Positions 1 through 8,729 of a stretch of DNA of 64,000 nt are shown piece after piece. How positions within the stretch are numbered: position 1 is the first letter of the stretch; each line of letters begins with the position of its first letter. Both the position numbers and the translations under genes were made by a program. A model generated the notes under the pieces. It did no database searches, was not told the origin of the DNA, and saw only the letters and a list, made by a program, of their open reading frames with translations. Location: contig NZ_BMXV01000003.1 in the NCBI RefSeq assembly GCF_014651935.1, positions 474,299-538,298 on the forward strand, given 5' to 3'. Origin of the DNA: Marinobacter zhanjiangensis (lineage in GTDB: Bacteria > Pseudomonadota > Gammaproteobacteria > Pseudomonadales > Oleiphilaceae).

Positions 1-1100
1 TTAACCGGGTCCGGTGCGGTGACGGCGCTGTTCAGGCTCATGTCCGGGCGCATGGCGTTGGGGCTGGCGGGATCGTTGTAGTGGCATGATGCGCAGGCGT
101 AGGCATAGATGCGTTCGCCCTGGCTCATGTTGGGGTCGGGACCCAGTTGTGCCTGTGCGCTCTTGATAGCCGCGGTAGCCTGACTGCCCGCCTGCTCACC
201 GTCCGCGGCACCGGCCAGGTCGCTCAGCCAGACTGCCAGACCCCGTACATCCTCGTCCGGCGCCTTGCCCAGTCCGGCATGTACAACATCCGCCATGGAG
301 CCGATGGCGACACCATGGAACGGAGACGCGCCCTCACGCAGATAGGCATGGGCGTCGTCGGTGGTCCAGTCCACGGGGGACAGGTTACTCTCGTTCAGCG
401 CCGGCGCGTACCAGCCGTTGACGACAGTGCCTTCCCAGGCCTGGCCCTTGTCTTCCGCGCCGAACTGGTTTCGGGGCGAATGGCAGGCACTGCAGTGGCC
501 CAGGCCTTCGGCCAGGTAGGCACCGCGGTTCCATTCATCGCTCATGCTGTCCTCGGCCTGGTAACGGCCCTCATCAAAGAACAGCAGCTTCCAGCCGGCC
601 TGCAGCATGCGGATATTGAACGGGAACTCCAGGGTGTTCTCCGGTGCCTCGGTGCGGATCGGCTCCCGGGTCATGACGTAGGCGTACAGGTCCGCCACAT
701 CCTCGTCTGTCATTTTGGTGAAATGGGTATACGGGAAGGCGGGGAACAGGTGGGACCCTGAACGGTCCACCCCTTCACGCATGGCCCGTGCAAAGGCCTC
801 CTGAGACCACTGGCCAATGCCCGTTTCGGGATCCGGCGTGATGTTGGTGGTGTAGATGGTGCCGAACGGGGTCGGCATGGCCAGGCCCCCGGCGTAGGGC
901 TGCTCGGGGTCGGTGGTGTGGCAGGTCTGGCAGTTGCCGAGGCCGGAAATGACTTCGCCACGGTCGATCTGCTGCTGGCTGAACTGGTCGCTGGCAGGCG
1001 GATCAACGGGGTCAACCGACGACTCCCACGCAATGACCAGGAACACGGCCAGAACCAGTACGGCCAGGCCGACAATTCCCATCAGTATTTTTTTTATCAC
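1..1100 (-). CDS. Triheme cytochrome c, membrane-anchored (3' end outside window)
   Basis: The reverse strand stays open from a GTG at 1100 to the left edge, giving 366 residues without a stop, so the gene is cut by the window. An AGGAG seven bases before the GTG supports this start. The protein begins with a charged MIKK and one hydrophobic segment (about residues 5-24), then has three CXXCH haem c motifs: CQTCH at 57-61, CSACH near 200 and CASCH near 345. Three-haem cytochromes of this layout are the electron-transfer subunits of periplasmic alcohol, gluconate or molybdo-hydroxylase dehydrogenases and pass electrons to the quinone pool or oxidase. The catalytic partner would lie beyond the left edge, so the substrate cannot be named. 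Confidence 0.85.
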   Translation of the reverse strand, partial: MIKKILMGIVGLAVLVLAVFLVIAWESSVDPVDPPASDQFSQQQIDRGEVISGLGNCQTCHTTDPEQPYAGGLAMPTPFGTIYTTNITPDPETGIGQWSQEAFARAMREGVDRSGSHLFPAFPYTHFTKMTDEDVADLYAYVMTREPIRTEAPENTLEFPFNIRMLQAGWKLLFFDEGRYQAEDSMSDEWNRGAYLAEGLGHCSACHSPRNQFGAEDKGQAWEGTVVNGWYAPALNESNLSPVDWTTDDAHAYLREGASPFHGVAIGSMADVVHAGLGKAPDEDVRGLAVWLSDLAGAADGEQAGSQATAAIKSAQAQLGPDPNMSQGERIYAYACASCHYNDPASPNAMRPDMSLNSAVTAPDPV

Positions 1101-1326
1101 CGTTCTTCTCCTTGTTCGTCCCGTGACCGTCCGAGGTGTGTGCCGGGTAGATGGATGGTTTCGGGTAGCTGGTAAGACACTGTAGTCTTGTTTTACAGGT
1201 TTTGTTTCGGTTGCATGCTTACAGTTTCATACCAATACATCAACACGACTAATCAGTTTAGGCGACGAATCACCGGAATACCCAATGTGATCCGTTCATT
1301 GTGTGGGCCACTTCCAATGGCTGCCC

Positions 1327-2148
1327 TCAATGGTAGTCGAGCGGGTTGATACGATAGAAACCGCAAAGAGTTTCATAGACTTGGGGCTGCTTTTCAAAAA
1401 GGTGGCCGGGTTGCTGGAAGAACGTCTCGGTGAGTACCGCAAAGAACTCCGCGGGCTCGGTGGCGCCATACGGGTCCAGCCAGCTGGTCTGGCGGTGGCG
1501 CAGGGCGTGTTGCAGGTGCCTGTAGGCTTCGCTCATGGTGCGCTGCCAGTGTTCGGCCTGGGCCCCGGATAGTGGCGGTGCGCCATCGGCGCTTCCGTCC
1601 AGATAGTCGAGCTGATGGGCGAATTCGTGGAGAATCACGTTGTGGTGGCTGCCCGGGGACAGTGCCCCTCGCTCGCAGTCATGCCAGGACAAGACCACCT
1701 GCCCGATCGTTGACGCCTCACCCGCCCGTACCTGGTGGGTCATGTCCACCACCATGCCCTGTTGCCTGGATTCCATGACCTGGTAGGCCGACGGATAGAC
1801 CAGAATGCTGCGGATCTCGTCAAAGTCGCTGTACGGGCGAGCAAGAATCAGCAGGCAGGCGTGGCCGGCAATGGTCAGCCGCACGGTGTCGTCGATTTCA
1901 AAGCCGTCGCAGCCGTAGAATTCCTTCTCCGACAGGAACAGCTGAACCCGCTGCTCCAGGTCCGTTCTGAGATGCTTCGGCAACCGTGTATACAGGGGCA
2001 CCCTTGTTTCCAACAGCTTGCGCCAGGCCGCCGGAAAAGGCTGCTCCAGCTCCCTGCGCCGGCGCCAGTTACGGTAGAAAAACAGGAAGAACACGGCCAG
2101 GGACAGGGCGGCGACGGCGAATATGGCGAATACAAGGCCTGGTGACAT
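1327..2148 (-). CDS. mtfA: MtfA-type zinc peptidase
   Basis: This 273-residue protein matches the MtfA (Mlc titration factor A) family, a zinc peptidase. In E. coli MtfA binds the repressor Mlc and so influences glucose PTS expression; that role is untested here. Residues 1-24 form a membrane anchor, which the soluble E. coli protein lacks. The gluzincin motif HEFAHQLD starts at residue 174 (His174, Glu175, His178), and a downstream AEFFAVLTE segment supplies the expected third zinc ligand. The gene stands alone and is divergent from the DJ-1 gene at 2244, sharing a roughly 95-base promoter region. The membrane anchor is common in environmental homologues. Confidence 0.88.
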   Translation of the reverse strand: MSPGLVFAIFAVAALSLAVFFLFFYRNWRRRRELEQPFPAAWRKLLETRVPLYTRLPKHLRTDLEQRVQLFLSEKEFYGCDGFEIDDTVRLTIAGHACLLILARPYSDFDEIRSILVYPSAYQVMESRQQGMVVDMTHQVRAGEASTIGQVVLSWHDCERGALSPGSHHNVILHEFAHQLDYLDGSADGAPPLSGAQAEHWQRTMSEAYRHLQHALRHRQTSWLDPYGATEPAEFFAVLTETFFQQPGHLFEKQPQVYETLCGFYRINPLDYH

Positions 2149-2243
2149 GGCGTAATGGCGTCCCTGGAGGTTGGCTGGGCGGATTCACTGTTATAGTAGG
2201 GATATCCTATCCCTTTATGGTCCTGATATGCCAAGGAGGTACC

Positions 2244-2798
2244 ATGAACAAGACCGCTCTCGTTCCCGTCGCCGATGGCAGTGAAGACATCGAATCCATT
2301 GCCATAATCGATGTACTGCGTCGAGCCAACGTGGAAGTCACCGTCGCCAGCGTGCATGAACACCAGACCGTAACCCTGTCCCGGCGGACCCGCATTACTG
2401 CCGATGCCCTGCTGCAGGACTGCGTGGATCACGACTATGACCTGATCGCCCTGCCGGGTGGTATGCCCGGTGCCCAAAAACTGTCGGAGTGCGCTCTGCT
2501 GATAGACCGCTTGCGCAAGCAGCGGGAGGCAGGTTTCTGGTATGCCGCCATCTGTGCCTCACCAGCGGTGGCGCTGGCCCCGCACGGGTTGCTGGACGGC
2601 CTGGCGGCCACCGGTCATCAGGGTTTTCGTGAAGATCTGCCGGACCAGTCACGGGTAACCGAGCGGGTGGTGGTGGATCAGAACTGCATCACCAGCCAGG
2701 GGCCGGGGTCGGCCATCGAATTTGCGCTGGAGCTGGTCGCGAGGGTTTGCGGCGAGGATGTGCGCGACCAGGTGGCCGCACCGATGATGCTGCCCTGA
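2244..2798 (+). CDS. yajL: DJ-1/PfpI family protein (YajL-like)
   Basis: The 184-residue protein is a single DJ-1/PfpI domain. The nucleophile Cys104 sits in the AAICASPAVAL elbow, and an acidic GSEDIES segment near residue 12 provides the conserved glutamate. YajL/DJ-1 proteins protect against oxidative and carbonyl stress and have been described as chaperones or deglycases; the exact activity is debated. The ATG at 2244 is chosen because a perfect AAGGAGGT lies four bases upstream (2233-2240); the frame is open further 5' but without a comparable site. It is divergent from mtfA. The yajL symbol is by resemblance only. Confidence 0.85.
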   Translation: MNKTALVPVADGSEDIESIAIIDVLRRANVEVTVASVHEHQTVTLSRRTRITADALLQDCVDHDYDLIALPGGMPGAQKLSECALLIDRLRKQREAGFWYAAICASPAVALAPHGLLDGLAATGHQGFREDLPDQSRVTERVVVDQNCITSQGPGSAIEFALELVARVCGEDVRDQVAAPMMLP

Positions 2799-2858
2799 TA
2801 GCCGGTTAACCGGGTATTATCGGAGCAAATCCAGAATAACAACTGTCCGGAGAATACA

Positions 2859-3614
2859 ATGCGATTCCTGTATGGCGTTATAACAACGCTGATTGTTCTT
2901 GGCCTTGGCGGCGCGCTGTTTGTCTATAGCGGGGTCTATAACGTTGCGGCCACCGAGGAGCATACCGATATTGGCAACTGGGCGTTGCATACGGCCATGC
3001 ACCGATCCGTCAAGGGGCGGGCCGGAGATATCGAGGTGCCTGAGAACCTGGTCAGCGAGGAGCGTGTGCGCCAGGGCGCCAGGGCCTATGATCAGCTCTG
3101 TGCTGCCTGCCATCTGAAGCCGGGGCAGTCTGATTCGCTTATCCGGCAGGGTCTGAACCCGACACCTCCGGCCCTCGACAGAGAAGGGCATTGGACCGCC
3201 GGGGAGCAGTTCTGGATCATTAAGCACGGCATAAGGATGACCGGCATGCCCGCCTGGGGTGATACTCACGAGGATGAAGACCTCTGGGAGCTGACGGCTT
3301 TCCTGCAGCGTTATCCCTCGCTGTCTGAAGAGCAGTATGTCGCTCTTGTTCAGCCGGATTCCTCTGGCGCTGGCCAGGCCGATGATGGTCACGATCATGA
3401 GCATACAGATATGAGCGCAATGACGGGCACCGGGTCCGACCACCATGACGAGGCTGCAGATCACCCTTCAGAAGACGACGGTCACCACGACCAGGGTGAC
3501 GGCCAGGCCAGCATGGACCACGATCAGGGTCAGACCGTAGAGCAAGAGACCACCACTGGCGCTGATGCCCGGCAGGAAGAGGACGATCACTACTCTGACG
3601 GGCACACCCATTGA
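2859..3614 (+). CDS. Monoheme cytochrome c with His/Asp-rich C-terminal tail
   Basis: This 251-residue protein has an N-terminal membrane anchor (about residues 4-24) and one class I cytochrome c domain. The haem motif CAACH is at residues 81-85, and a methionine in the MTGMPAW segment near residue 129 is the likely axial ligand. The last 85 or so residues are low-complexity and acidic, with about 12 histidines in clusters such as GHDHEH, DHHDE and GHHDQ, which looks like a metal-binding tail. The domain itself predicts periplasmic electron transfer. The tail suggests copper, nickel or zinc binding, which is inference. It stands 60 bases downstream of the yajL-like gene. Confidence 0.82.
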   Translation: MRFLYGVITTLIVLGLGGALFVYSGVYNVAATEEHTDIGNWALHTAMHRSVKGRAGDIEVPENLVSEERVRQGARAYDQLCAACHLKPGQSDSLIRQGLNPTPPALDREGHWTAGEQFWIIKHGIRMTGMPAWGDTHEDEDLWELTAFLQRYPSLSEEQYVALVQPDSSGAGQADDGHDHEHTDMSAMTGTGSDHHDEAADHPSEDDGHHDQGDGQASMDHDQGQTVEQETTTGADARQEEDDHYSDGHTH

Positions 3615-3638
3615 TGGATATCTTCAGCCAGTCCCACG

Positions 3639-3779
3639 ATGCCCTGGAATGAAGCAAGGTCAGCCCCTGGCTTTGTGATCAGCGTTGTGCAGGATTCCAC
3701 CGAAACGGTGCTGAATTCATCTACCGATGTACTGCTCACCGCCGCAGCCTGTCGCGCGGCCAAGCGTAAAGAGGGGTAG
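3639..3779 (+). CDS. Small hypothetical ORF (46 aa), doubtful
   Basis: A 46-codon frame starts with ATG at 3639 and ends seven bases before the kinase start at 3787. It has no clear ribosome binding site and no recognisable domain. The composition is unremarkable, with a basic end (AAKRKEG). It could be a real leader gene, the degraded 3' part of another gene, or chance. It is listed because the stretch between the cytochrome and the kinase holds nothing else. Confidence 0.2.
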   Translation: MPWNEARSAPGFVISVVQDSTETVLNSSTDVLLTAAACRAAKRKEG

Positions 3780-3786
3780 CAGGGCG

Positions 3787-4290
3787 ATGGCACGGAACCT
3801 GGTTTTTATCGGCATGCCGGGCAGTGGCAAGAGTACCGTGGGAGTGCTGATTGCCAAGCGACTGGGCCTTGGCTTCGTGGATACCGACCTGCTCATCCAG
3901 CAGGAAGAAGGGCGCACGCTGCAGGAAATCGTGGATCAGGACGGCTACCAGGCCCTGCGCAGGATTGAGGAGCGAGTGTTGCTGAATCTGAACGTCGAGA
4001 ACCACGTAATCAGCACGGGCGGTAGTGCCGTTTACAGCGATGCCGCCATGGCCCACCTCAAGACCGGCGGCACGGTGGTTTTTCTGGATATCCCGCTGGA
4101 TGTGGTCGTGGAACGTATCGGAGACCACAGCCTGCGGGGGATTTCACGCCGGCCGGACCAGTCCCTTTCCGAGCTGTTCGAAGAACGCTTTGCGCTTTAT
4201 ACCCGCTACGCAGATGTCACGGTGACGGGGGCGGGGCTCACTCACGACGAGGAGTGTGAGGCAGTGCTGGCTGCACTGGAGTCAGACTAG
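3787..4290 (+). CDS. Shikimate kinase-like P-loop kinase
   Basis: The 167-residue product has a Walker A loop GMPGSGKST at residues 8-16, a DTD motif just after and an overall fit to the shikimate kinase (AroK/AroL) fold, including the GGSA segment that contacts shikimate. The enzyme would phosphorylate shikimate in the chorismate pathway. The gene is not beside aroB, where the housekeeping aroK of gammaproteobacteria usually sits, so this is probably a second copy or a kinase with another small substrate. The ATG at 3787 is preferred over an in-frame upstream start because an AGAGGGG lies about 10 bases upstream. The stop is followed directly by an aldehyde dehydrogenase remnant. Confidence 0.75.
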   Translation: MARNLVFIGMPGSGKSTVGVLIAKRLGLGFVDTDLLIQQEEGRTLQEIVDQDGYQALRRIEERVLLNLNVENHVISTGGSAVYSDAAMAHLKTGGTVVFLDIPLDVVVERIGDHSLRGISRRPDQSLSELFEERFALYTRYADVTVTGAGLTHDEECEAVLAALESD

Positions 4291-4401
4291 CCGAATCTCC
4301 CCTTCGGTGGTGTGAAGGACAGTGGCTATGGCCGTGAACACGGCGGCTTCGGCATGCGGGAATTCGTCAACATCAAGTCCGTGATGGTCAACCAGTCCTG
4401 A
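4291..4401 (+). pseudogene. Aldehyde dehydrogenase C-terminal remnant
   Basis: Directly after the kinase stop codon, in the same frame, 36 codons read [18 protein letters not shown] followed by [14 protein letters not shown] and a TGA at 4399. This is the conserved C-terminus of NAD(P)-dependent aldehyde dehydrogenases of the succinate-semialdehyde type. The rest of a roughly 480-residue enzyme is missing, so the piece must be left from a deletion or recombination event. Confidence 0.7.
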
Positions 4402-4414
4402 AGCGACTGCGCAT

Positions 4415-4461
4415 GCCCCTCAAAGGTGTATCCGGGTGGCCGGCTACTCCTTTGCAGGGGC
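4415..4461. terminator. Inverted repeat, possible terminator
   Basis: GCCCCTCAAAGG (4415-4426) pairs with CCTTTGCAGGGGC (4449-4461) apart from one bulged base, around a 22-base loop. It lies between the kinase/ALDH remnant and the converging aldo/keto reductase. There is no clear T-run, so termination is only a guess. Confidence 0.3.
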
Positions 4462-4480
4462 GGGTCTGAGTCGACGCCTC

Positions 4481-5473
4481 TCAGTCCTCGCGGCTGGGCG
4501 GTGCCATGAATTCCGGTCCGACCGGGTCCTTGACGTGTTCGGCCAGGATGTCGTTGATGGCCTTCATGTCATCTGCTGACAAGGACCAGCCCTCGATCTC
4601 GGAGACGGGGTCCAGCTGGTCCGGTCGACGGGCGCCCCAAAGGGCCGTGGTCACGTCTTCCTGATCGATCAGCCAGCGCAGCGCCAGGGCGAGTACGCTT
4701 TTGCCGAACTTGTCTTTGGCATATTGGTCGAGCGCATCCACCGCGTTGAGATACTGATCGAAGCGCTCCCCCTGGAACTTGGGGTCATTGTTGCGCAGGT
4801 CGTCCCCTTCAAACTGTCTGTCCCGGCTCATCTTGCCGGACAGCAGGCCCCGGCACAGACCGCCGTACGTGATGGTGGCCAGCCCCTTGTCCCGGCAGTA
4901 AGGCAGGATCCTGTCCTCAATGTCGCGTTCGAACAGGTTGTAAGGTGGTTGCAGGCTGTGAAGCGGCGCGAATTTGCGGAATTCGTCCATCTGTTCCGGT
5001 GAGAAGTTGCTGACACCGATTGCGCGGATCTTGCCGTCCCTGAACAGCTTTTCCATGGCTTTGGCGGTTTCTTCCATGGGCGCTGCGGGGTCAGGCCAGT
5101 GGACCTGATAGATATCGATGGTGTCTGTCTGAAGGCGCCGCAGTGAGTCTTCAACCTCCTTCTGGATACGGCTGGCTCGTGCATCCCGCTGAACGTTTTC
5201 ATTCTCGTCCCAGTTAAGAGCAACCTTGGTGGCGAGCGCTACCTTGTCACGACGTCCACCGGCCAGGGCCTTGCCGACAATCTCCTCGGACCGTCCAAAG
5301 CCGTAGACCGGAGCGGTGTCCACGAGTCCGATGCCCTTGTCGATAGCGGCGTGGATCGTATCGATGGACTGGGCTTCGTCGGTACCGCCCCACATCCATC
5401 CACCAATGGCCCAGGTACCAAGGCCGACCGGGGTTACTTCAATATCGGTATTGCCAAAGGTGCGGGTTTTCAT
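4481..5473 (-). CDS. Aldo/keto reductase
   Basis: This is a full-length 330-residue aldo/keto reductase. The catalytic tetrad can be seen: Asp52 and Tyr57 in VDTAPVYGFG, Lys83 in LATKVAL, and the histidine of YQVHWPDP. Family members reduce aldehydes or ketones, or oxidise sugars, with NADPH in the cytoplasm. The length and motifs fit the AKR11-13 type seen in bacterial stress proteins, but the substrate cannot be read from sequence. The start ATG at 5473 follows an AGGC-rich stretch. The gene is single and converges on the shikimate-kinase-like gene. Confidence 0.88.
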   Translation of the reverse strand: MKTRTFGNTDIEVTPVGLGTWAIGGWMWGGTDEAQSIDTIHAAIDKGIGLVDTAPVYGFGRSEEIVGKALAGGRRDKVALATKVALNWDENENVQRDARASRIQKEVEDSLRRLQTDTIDIYQVHWPDPAAPMEETAKAMEKLFRDGKIRAIGVSNFSPEQMDEFRKFAPLHSLQPPYNLFERDIEDRILPYCRDKGLATITYGGLCRGLLSGKMSRDRQFEGDDLRNNDPKFQGERFDQYLNAVDALDQYAKDKFGKSVLALALRWLIDQEDVTTALWGARRPDQLDPVSEIEGWSLSADDMKAINDILAEHVKDPVGPEFMAPPSRED

Positions 5474-5655
5474 GGTGCCTCCATTGTCCGGGAAAGTTCA
5501 GAAAGCTGTGTTTGTTAACTCTGTTCTTATTAAATGTGGACTTACCGGAGCGACAATTCAACTGCGGATCGCGACGGTGAAGTGATATGCCGTTTTAGCG
5601 CAACGCCCTGCCTGGCACCTGAGAAACGTCTGACGACACGGGAGCTTCCGTCTGC

Positions 5656-5923
5656 CTAGCGTGCCGTGCGGTTAATTCGCTGAACTACTGCGTGACGCTG
5701 GGGCTTCTGGCCAAGGCGCCAGTCCGCGGGTGTGGTGGTTCCACATCAAGGGCTGGCAACACCGGCCAGAAGCCCCAGCGTCGCGCCCTTCGGGAGCCCT
5801 GAGGGCCTTGATAGCCGCGTTGCGCTGCCTCGATTTGGAGCCACCAAACCTTCGCCACCGCGCCTTGCTCTCAAGGCCCTCAGGGGCTCAGTAGATCAGC
5901 GAATTAACCGCACGGCACGCTAG
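5656..5923. repeat. Multi-palindrome intergenic repeat (MITE/REP-like), 268 bp
   Basis: The outer ends are 35-bp inverted repeats (5656-5690 and 5889-5923) with a single mismatch, beginning CTAGCGTGCCGTGCGG. Nested inside are a perfect 19-bp inverted pair (5694-5712 with 5764-5782, GACGCTGGGGCTTCTGGCC) and a third near-perfect pair around 5794-5812 and 5871-5888, built on CTGAGGGCCTTGA. No transposase is encoded. This is the form of a non-autonomous palindromic element or a complex REP/BIME unit. It occupies most of the 540-base gap between the aldo/keto reductase and the chemoreceptor. No second copy was noticed in the window. Confidence 0.75.
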
Positions 5924-5949
5924 ATGCCGACCCACTGACTGATGGATCC

Positions 5950-5963
5950 CTGATCCAGATCAT
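5950..5963. promoter_or_regulatory. FNR/ANR-like half palindrome upstream of the chemoreceptor
   Basis: CTGATCCAGATCAT keeps the TGAT-N4-ATCA core of FNR/ANR/DNR sites, but both outermost bases differ from TTGAT-N4-ATCAA. It lies about 85 bases before the chemoreceptor start. Because the chemoreceptor has a haem motif, oxygen or NO control would make sense, but the match could be chance. Confidence 0.25.
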
Positions 5964-6044
5964 TTAAAAGTTGACGCATATCTATAAAGTTATGCGCCAG
6001 ACAGTCGTCATTTATTGCAGTCGCTCCCTGACCACCGAGATGCC

Positions 6045-7661
6045 ATGAAAAAACACTATTCAATCCGTTTCCTGCTGCTTGCGGCCCTGGCTGCGGCCTT
6101 CTCCCTTATCCTGGTGTTCACTATCGCCTACAGCGCGTATTCCCAGCGCACCCATCTTGAGGAATACAGCCACAAGTACGTGGATGGCCTGGCGAAATCC
6201 TATTTTGACGGACTGAACACCATGATGGTGACCGGCACCATCGGCAATCGGGAGGTGCTGCGTGACAAGGTTACCGCGCCTGAAGAGGTGCTGGATGTCC
6301 GCGTCATCCGTAGTGATCAGCTCAACGCCATGTACGGTGCCGGCAACAAGGATGAGCAACAGCGGCAACCGGAGGACCTGAGAGCTCTCGATGGGGAGCA
6401 GGTGGAGTTGTACTCCGAGAATGAGCAGGGCCGTGTGTACACCATGATTGAACCCGTTGTCGCCAGCGCCAATTACCAGGGGGTGAACTGCCTGGGGTGC
6501 CATCAGGCTGAAGAAGGGGATGTGCTCGGGGCGATCCGGGTGGATTATTCCCTGGCGAAAAGCGACGCTCAGCTGCAACAGCAACTGGTGGTGAACGGTG
6601 GAATCCAGATTCTGATCTTTGTGGTCATTTTCATTCTGACTACGGTATTTCTCGGACGGTTGGTGTTTTCCCGTCTGCGGGGCCTGCACGATCGCATGGA
6701 CGAGATTTCCCGCAATTCCGACCTGTCCCTCGAGCTGGAAGTGACCCGCAACGATGAGATCGGCTCCGTATCCAAGGCCTTTAACCGGATGGTCAGCAAG
6801 ATCCGCGAGAGCATGCATACGGTAATGGACAACGCCGCACAGGTTGAGGCGGCCGCCAGGGCCATTGCCGGCAAGGCGGAAACCACAGAGCGGGAGGTGC
6901 TGGCCCAGAAGGACAACACCGACCAGGTGGCCAGTGCCACCACGGAAATGGCCGCCTCGGCGGTACAGGTGCGGGAAAATGCCGTCACCACGGCCCGCAA
7001 ATCCGCTGACACCGCCCGGTCGGCAGACAGCGGAGAGCGCCTGGCCCGGGCCGCTGTTGACGGGATCGAGTCCCTGAATACCGAGGTTCAGGAGGGGGCA
7101 CAACGCATCGAGCAGCTGGATCAGCGAACCACGGAAATGGCCGGCCGCCTGGAGCTGATTTCTGAAATCGCCGATCAGACCAATCTGCTGGCGCTCAACG
7201 CTGCCATCGAGGCGGCACGGGCTGGAGAGCAGGGCCGGGGCTTCTCGGTGGTGGCGGACGAGGTGAGGGCGCTGGCCTCACGTACCCAGGATTCTACCGT
7301 GGAAATCCGCAACACCATCGACGGCCTCAAGAAAGAGGTGGTGGACTGCGTGGGCACCATGCGCCACGCCTCTGAAATGGCCCAGCATCAGGTGGAGGCG
7401 ATACTCAAGGTGGAGCAGGAACTCCAGACCATTGCCGCAGAGGTGCGAGAGATCACCGGCCTGAATGAGCAAATGGAGAATGCCGCCAACGAGCAGAGCG
7501 ATGTATCCGAGTCCATCAACCACAATGTGATTGAGATTAGCCGGTCAGCGGAGCAGACCTCCAGCGATGCTCAAGAAACCGCTCGCATTGCCGGTGATCT
7601 ACTGTCCATGGCGGAAAACTTGCGCAAGACCATTGAGCAGTTCCGGTTGTCGCGGAAGTAA
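6045..7661 (+). CDS. Methyl-accepting chemotaxis protein with CXXCH haem-binding sensor domain
   Basis: This 538-residue chemoreceptor starts at the ATG of [11 protein letters not shown]1 is about residues 8-30, the periplasmic sensor about 31-183, TM2 about 184-205, then a HAMP domain and a full signalling domain with the hairpin tip ([20 protein letters not shown]). The sensor ends in a CLGCH motif (residues 149-153) followed by a [12 protein letters not shown] strand. CXXCH in this place is typical of c-type haem sensors such as the Geobacter periplasmic PAS-like chemoreceptors, which respond to redox state or small gaseous ligands. The protein should signal through CheA/CheW, encoded elsewhere. 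An in-frame TTG lies 30 bases upstream but has no better ribosome binding site. Confidence 0.9.
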   Translation: MKKHYSIRFLLLAALAAAFSLILVFTIAYSAYSQRTHLEEYSHKYVDGLAKSYFDGLNTMMVTGTIGNREVLRDKVTAPEEVLDVRVIRSDQLNAMYGAGNKDEQQRQPEDLRALDGEQVELYSENEQGRVYTMIEPVVASANYQGVNCLGCHQAEEGDVLGAIRVDYSLAKSDAQLQQQLVVNGGIQILIFVVIFILTTVFLGRLVFSRLRGLHDRMDEISRNSDLSLELEVTRNDEIGSVSKAFNRMVSKIRESMHTVMDNAAQVEAAARAIAGKAETTEREVLAQKDNTDQVASATTEMAASAVQVRENAVTTARKSADTARSADSGERLARAAVDGIESLNTEVQEGAQRIEQLDQRTTEMAGRLELISEIADQTNLLALNAAIEAARAGEQGRGFSVVADEVRALASRTQDSTVEIRNTIDGLKKEVVDCVGTMRHASEMAQHQVEAILKVEQELQTIAAEVREITGLNEQMENAANEQSDVSESINHNVIEISRSAEQTSSDAQETARIAGDLLSMAENLRKTIEQFRLSRK

Positions 7662-7910
7662 GCTTGGCCTGACCTCAACCTTCGTGCTGATTTTAAGCCA
7701 GATGCCCGAAGTGGCCGATTCGCAACCATAGGAGTCGGGATAGTTATATTGATTCAAGGTAGCTGAATTTTTTGGCTTTCGGGTATTTTCTGTTGGCCAC
7801 GCATGGACCTTTGATTCCCGTTTGCACCCTCTCAGCAAGACTGACAGCCAGCGTAATACTTCCAGCCTCGCTGCGAGGGTGAGGGTTAACGGATATTTGA
7901 TTTTTGTAGA

Positions 7911-8729
7911 CTACCGGGCAACGCGCCGACGAGCTGTGACGGCCAGGAAACCGAGTAGAAGCAGGCCAAACGTACCGGGTTCAGGTACGGGCACGGGGGT
8001 AGGATCTGGGTCTGTGATTTCTCGGAAGATCTTATCAGTAATCGTATCAGCGAAGTCCTCGAAATCATCGGCCGAGACGGCAAAGCCGGTGCTGGTAATA
8101 ATCTGATTCTGGAGATACCCAAGTCCGTCACCTCCCGGGAACTCGTCAGGGGCAATCGCCAACCCGTTCACGACAATTCCGGCTTGTTCCGCAGCAGCCC
8201 TGGCTGAACTGGTCTGAGCAATGCATCCGGCATCACTGCCATCCCCGAATGCGGGGCAACCGGAGTTGAGGTTCTGCGGGCCATCAGCTGAAATATCGAT
8301 AACCTTCCGTGAGCCTTCGAACCCATTGGCAAAGGAATTGATGGCAAGGTTGTAGCCGTCAGCGATATCGGTGCCACTCCGTAGTACCCCGGTTGGTGCA
8401 AGGCTGCCAATGGCGGAGGCGAACGTACTGATACTGTTGGTGTCGTACAGGTGGGTCCAGGATATTTTCTCAACCGCACTCCGGGAAAAGAAAATGACGT
8501 TAGTCGCGATGCCGCCTGGCAGACTGGTTATAGCTGACTGTACCCCCGAGTCCATAAAGGCAGATTGATAGCCCTGACGTTGGAGATTGTATTCGGAAGT
8601 GTTAATGCTGGGTGATATGTCGATAACCAGCGATAATTCAAGGTCTACGGGAATAGCCTGGGCCTGGGATGTAAAGGCGACTGCCAGGAAAGCGAATGGA
8701 ATTCCGATTGCGTGCTTGAGACAGATCAT
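7911..8729 (-). CDS. Secreted vWA-like (DUF1194-type) protein with PEP-CTERM sorting signal
   Basis: The 272-residue protein starts at the ATG at 8729, with AGAGGA eight bases upstream. It has a signal peptide ending in SQAQA, then a von Willebrand factor A-like domain with an intact metal site, DISPS, at residues 37-41. The extreme C-terminus is a PEP-CTERM tripartite signal: VPEPGTFGLLLLGFLAV and then an arginine-rich end. PEP-CTERM proteins are cleaved by an exosortase (EpsH/XrtA) and exported to the surface or matrix. No exosortase is encoded in this window. The vWA fold suggests adhesion or protein binding outside the cell, which is inference. Confidence 0.8.
   Translation of the reverse strand: MICLKHAIGIPFAFLAVAFTSQAQAIPVDLELSLVIDISPSINTSEYNLQRQGYQSAFMDSGVQSAITSLPGGIATNVIFFSRSAVEKISWTHLYDTNSISTFASAIGSLAPTGVLRSGTDIADGYNLAINSFANGFEGSRKVIDISADGPQNLNSGCPAFGDGSDAGCIAQTSSARAAAEQAGIVVNGLAIAPDEFPGGDGLGYLQNQIITSTGFAVSADDFEDFADTITDKIFREITDPDPTPVPVPEPGTFGLLLLGFLAVTARRRVAR

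Noticed and set aside
5732..5923. 63-codon open frame inside the palindromic repeat
   Set aside because: It runs entirely within the inverted-repeat unit, has no ribosome binding site or family resemblance, and follows from the repeat's composition.
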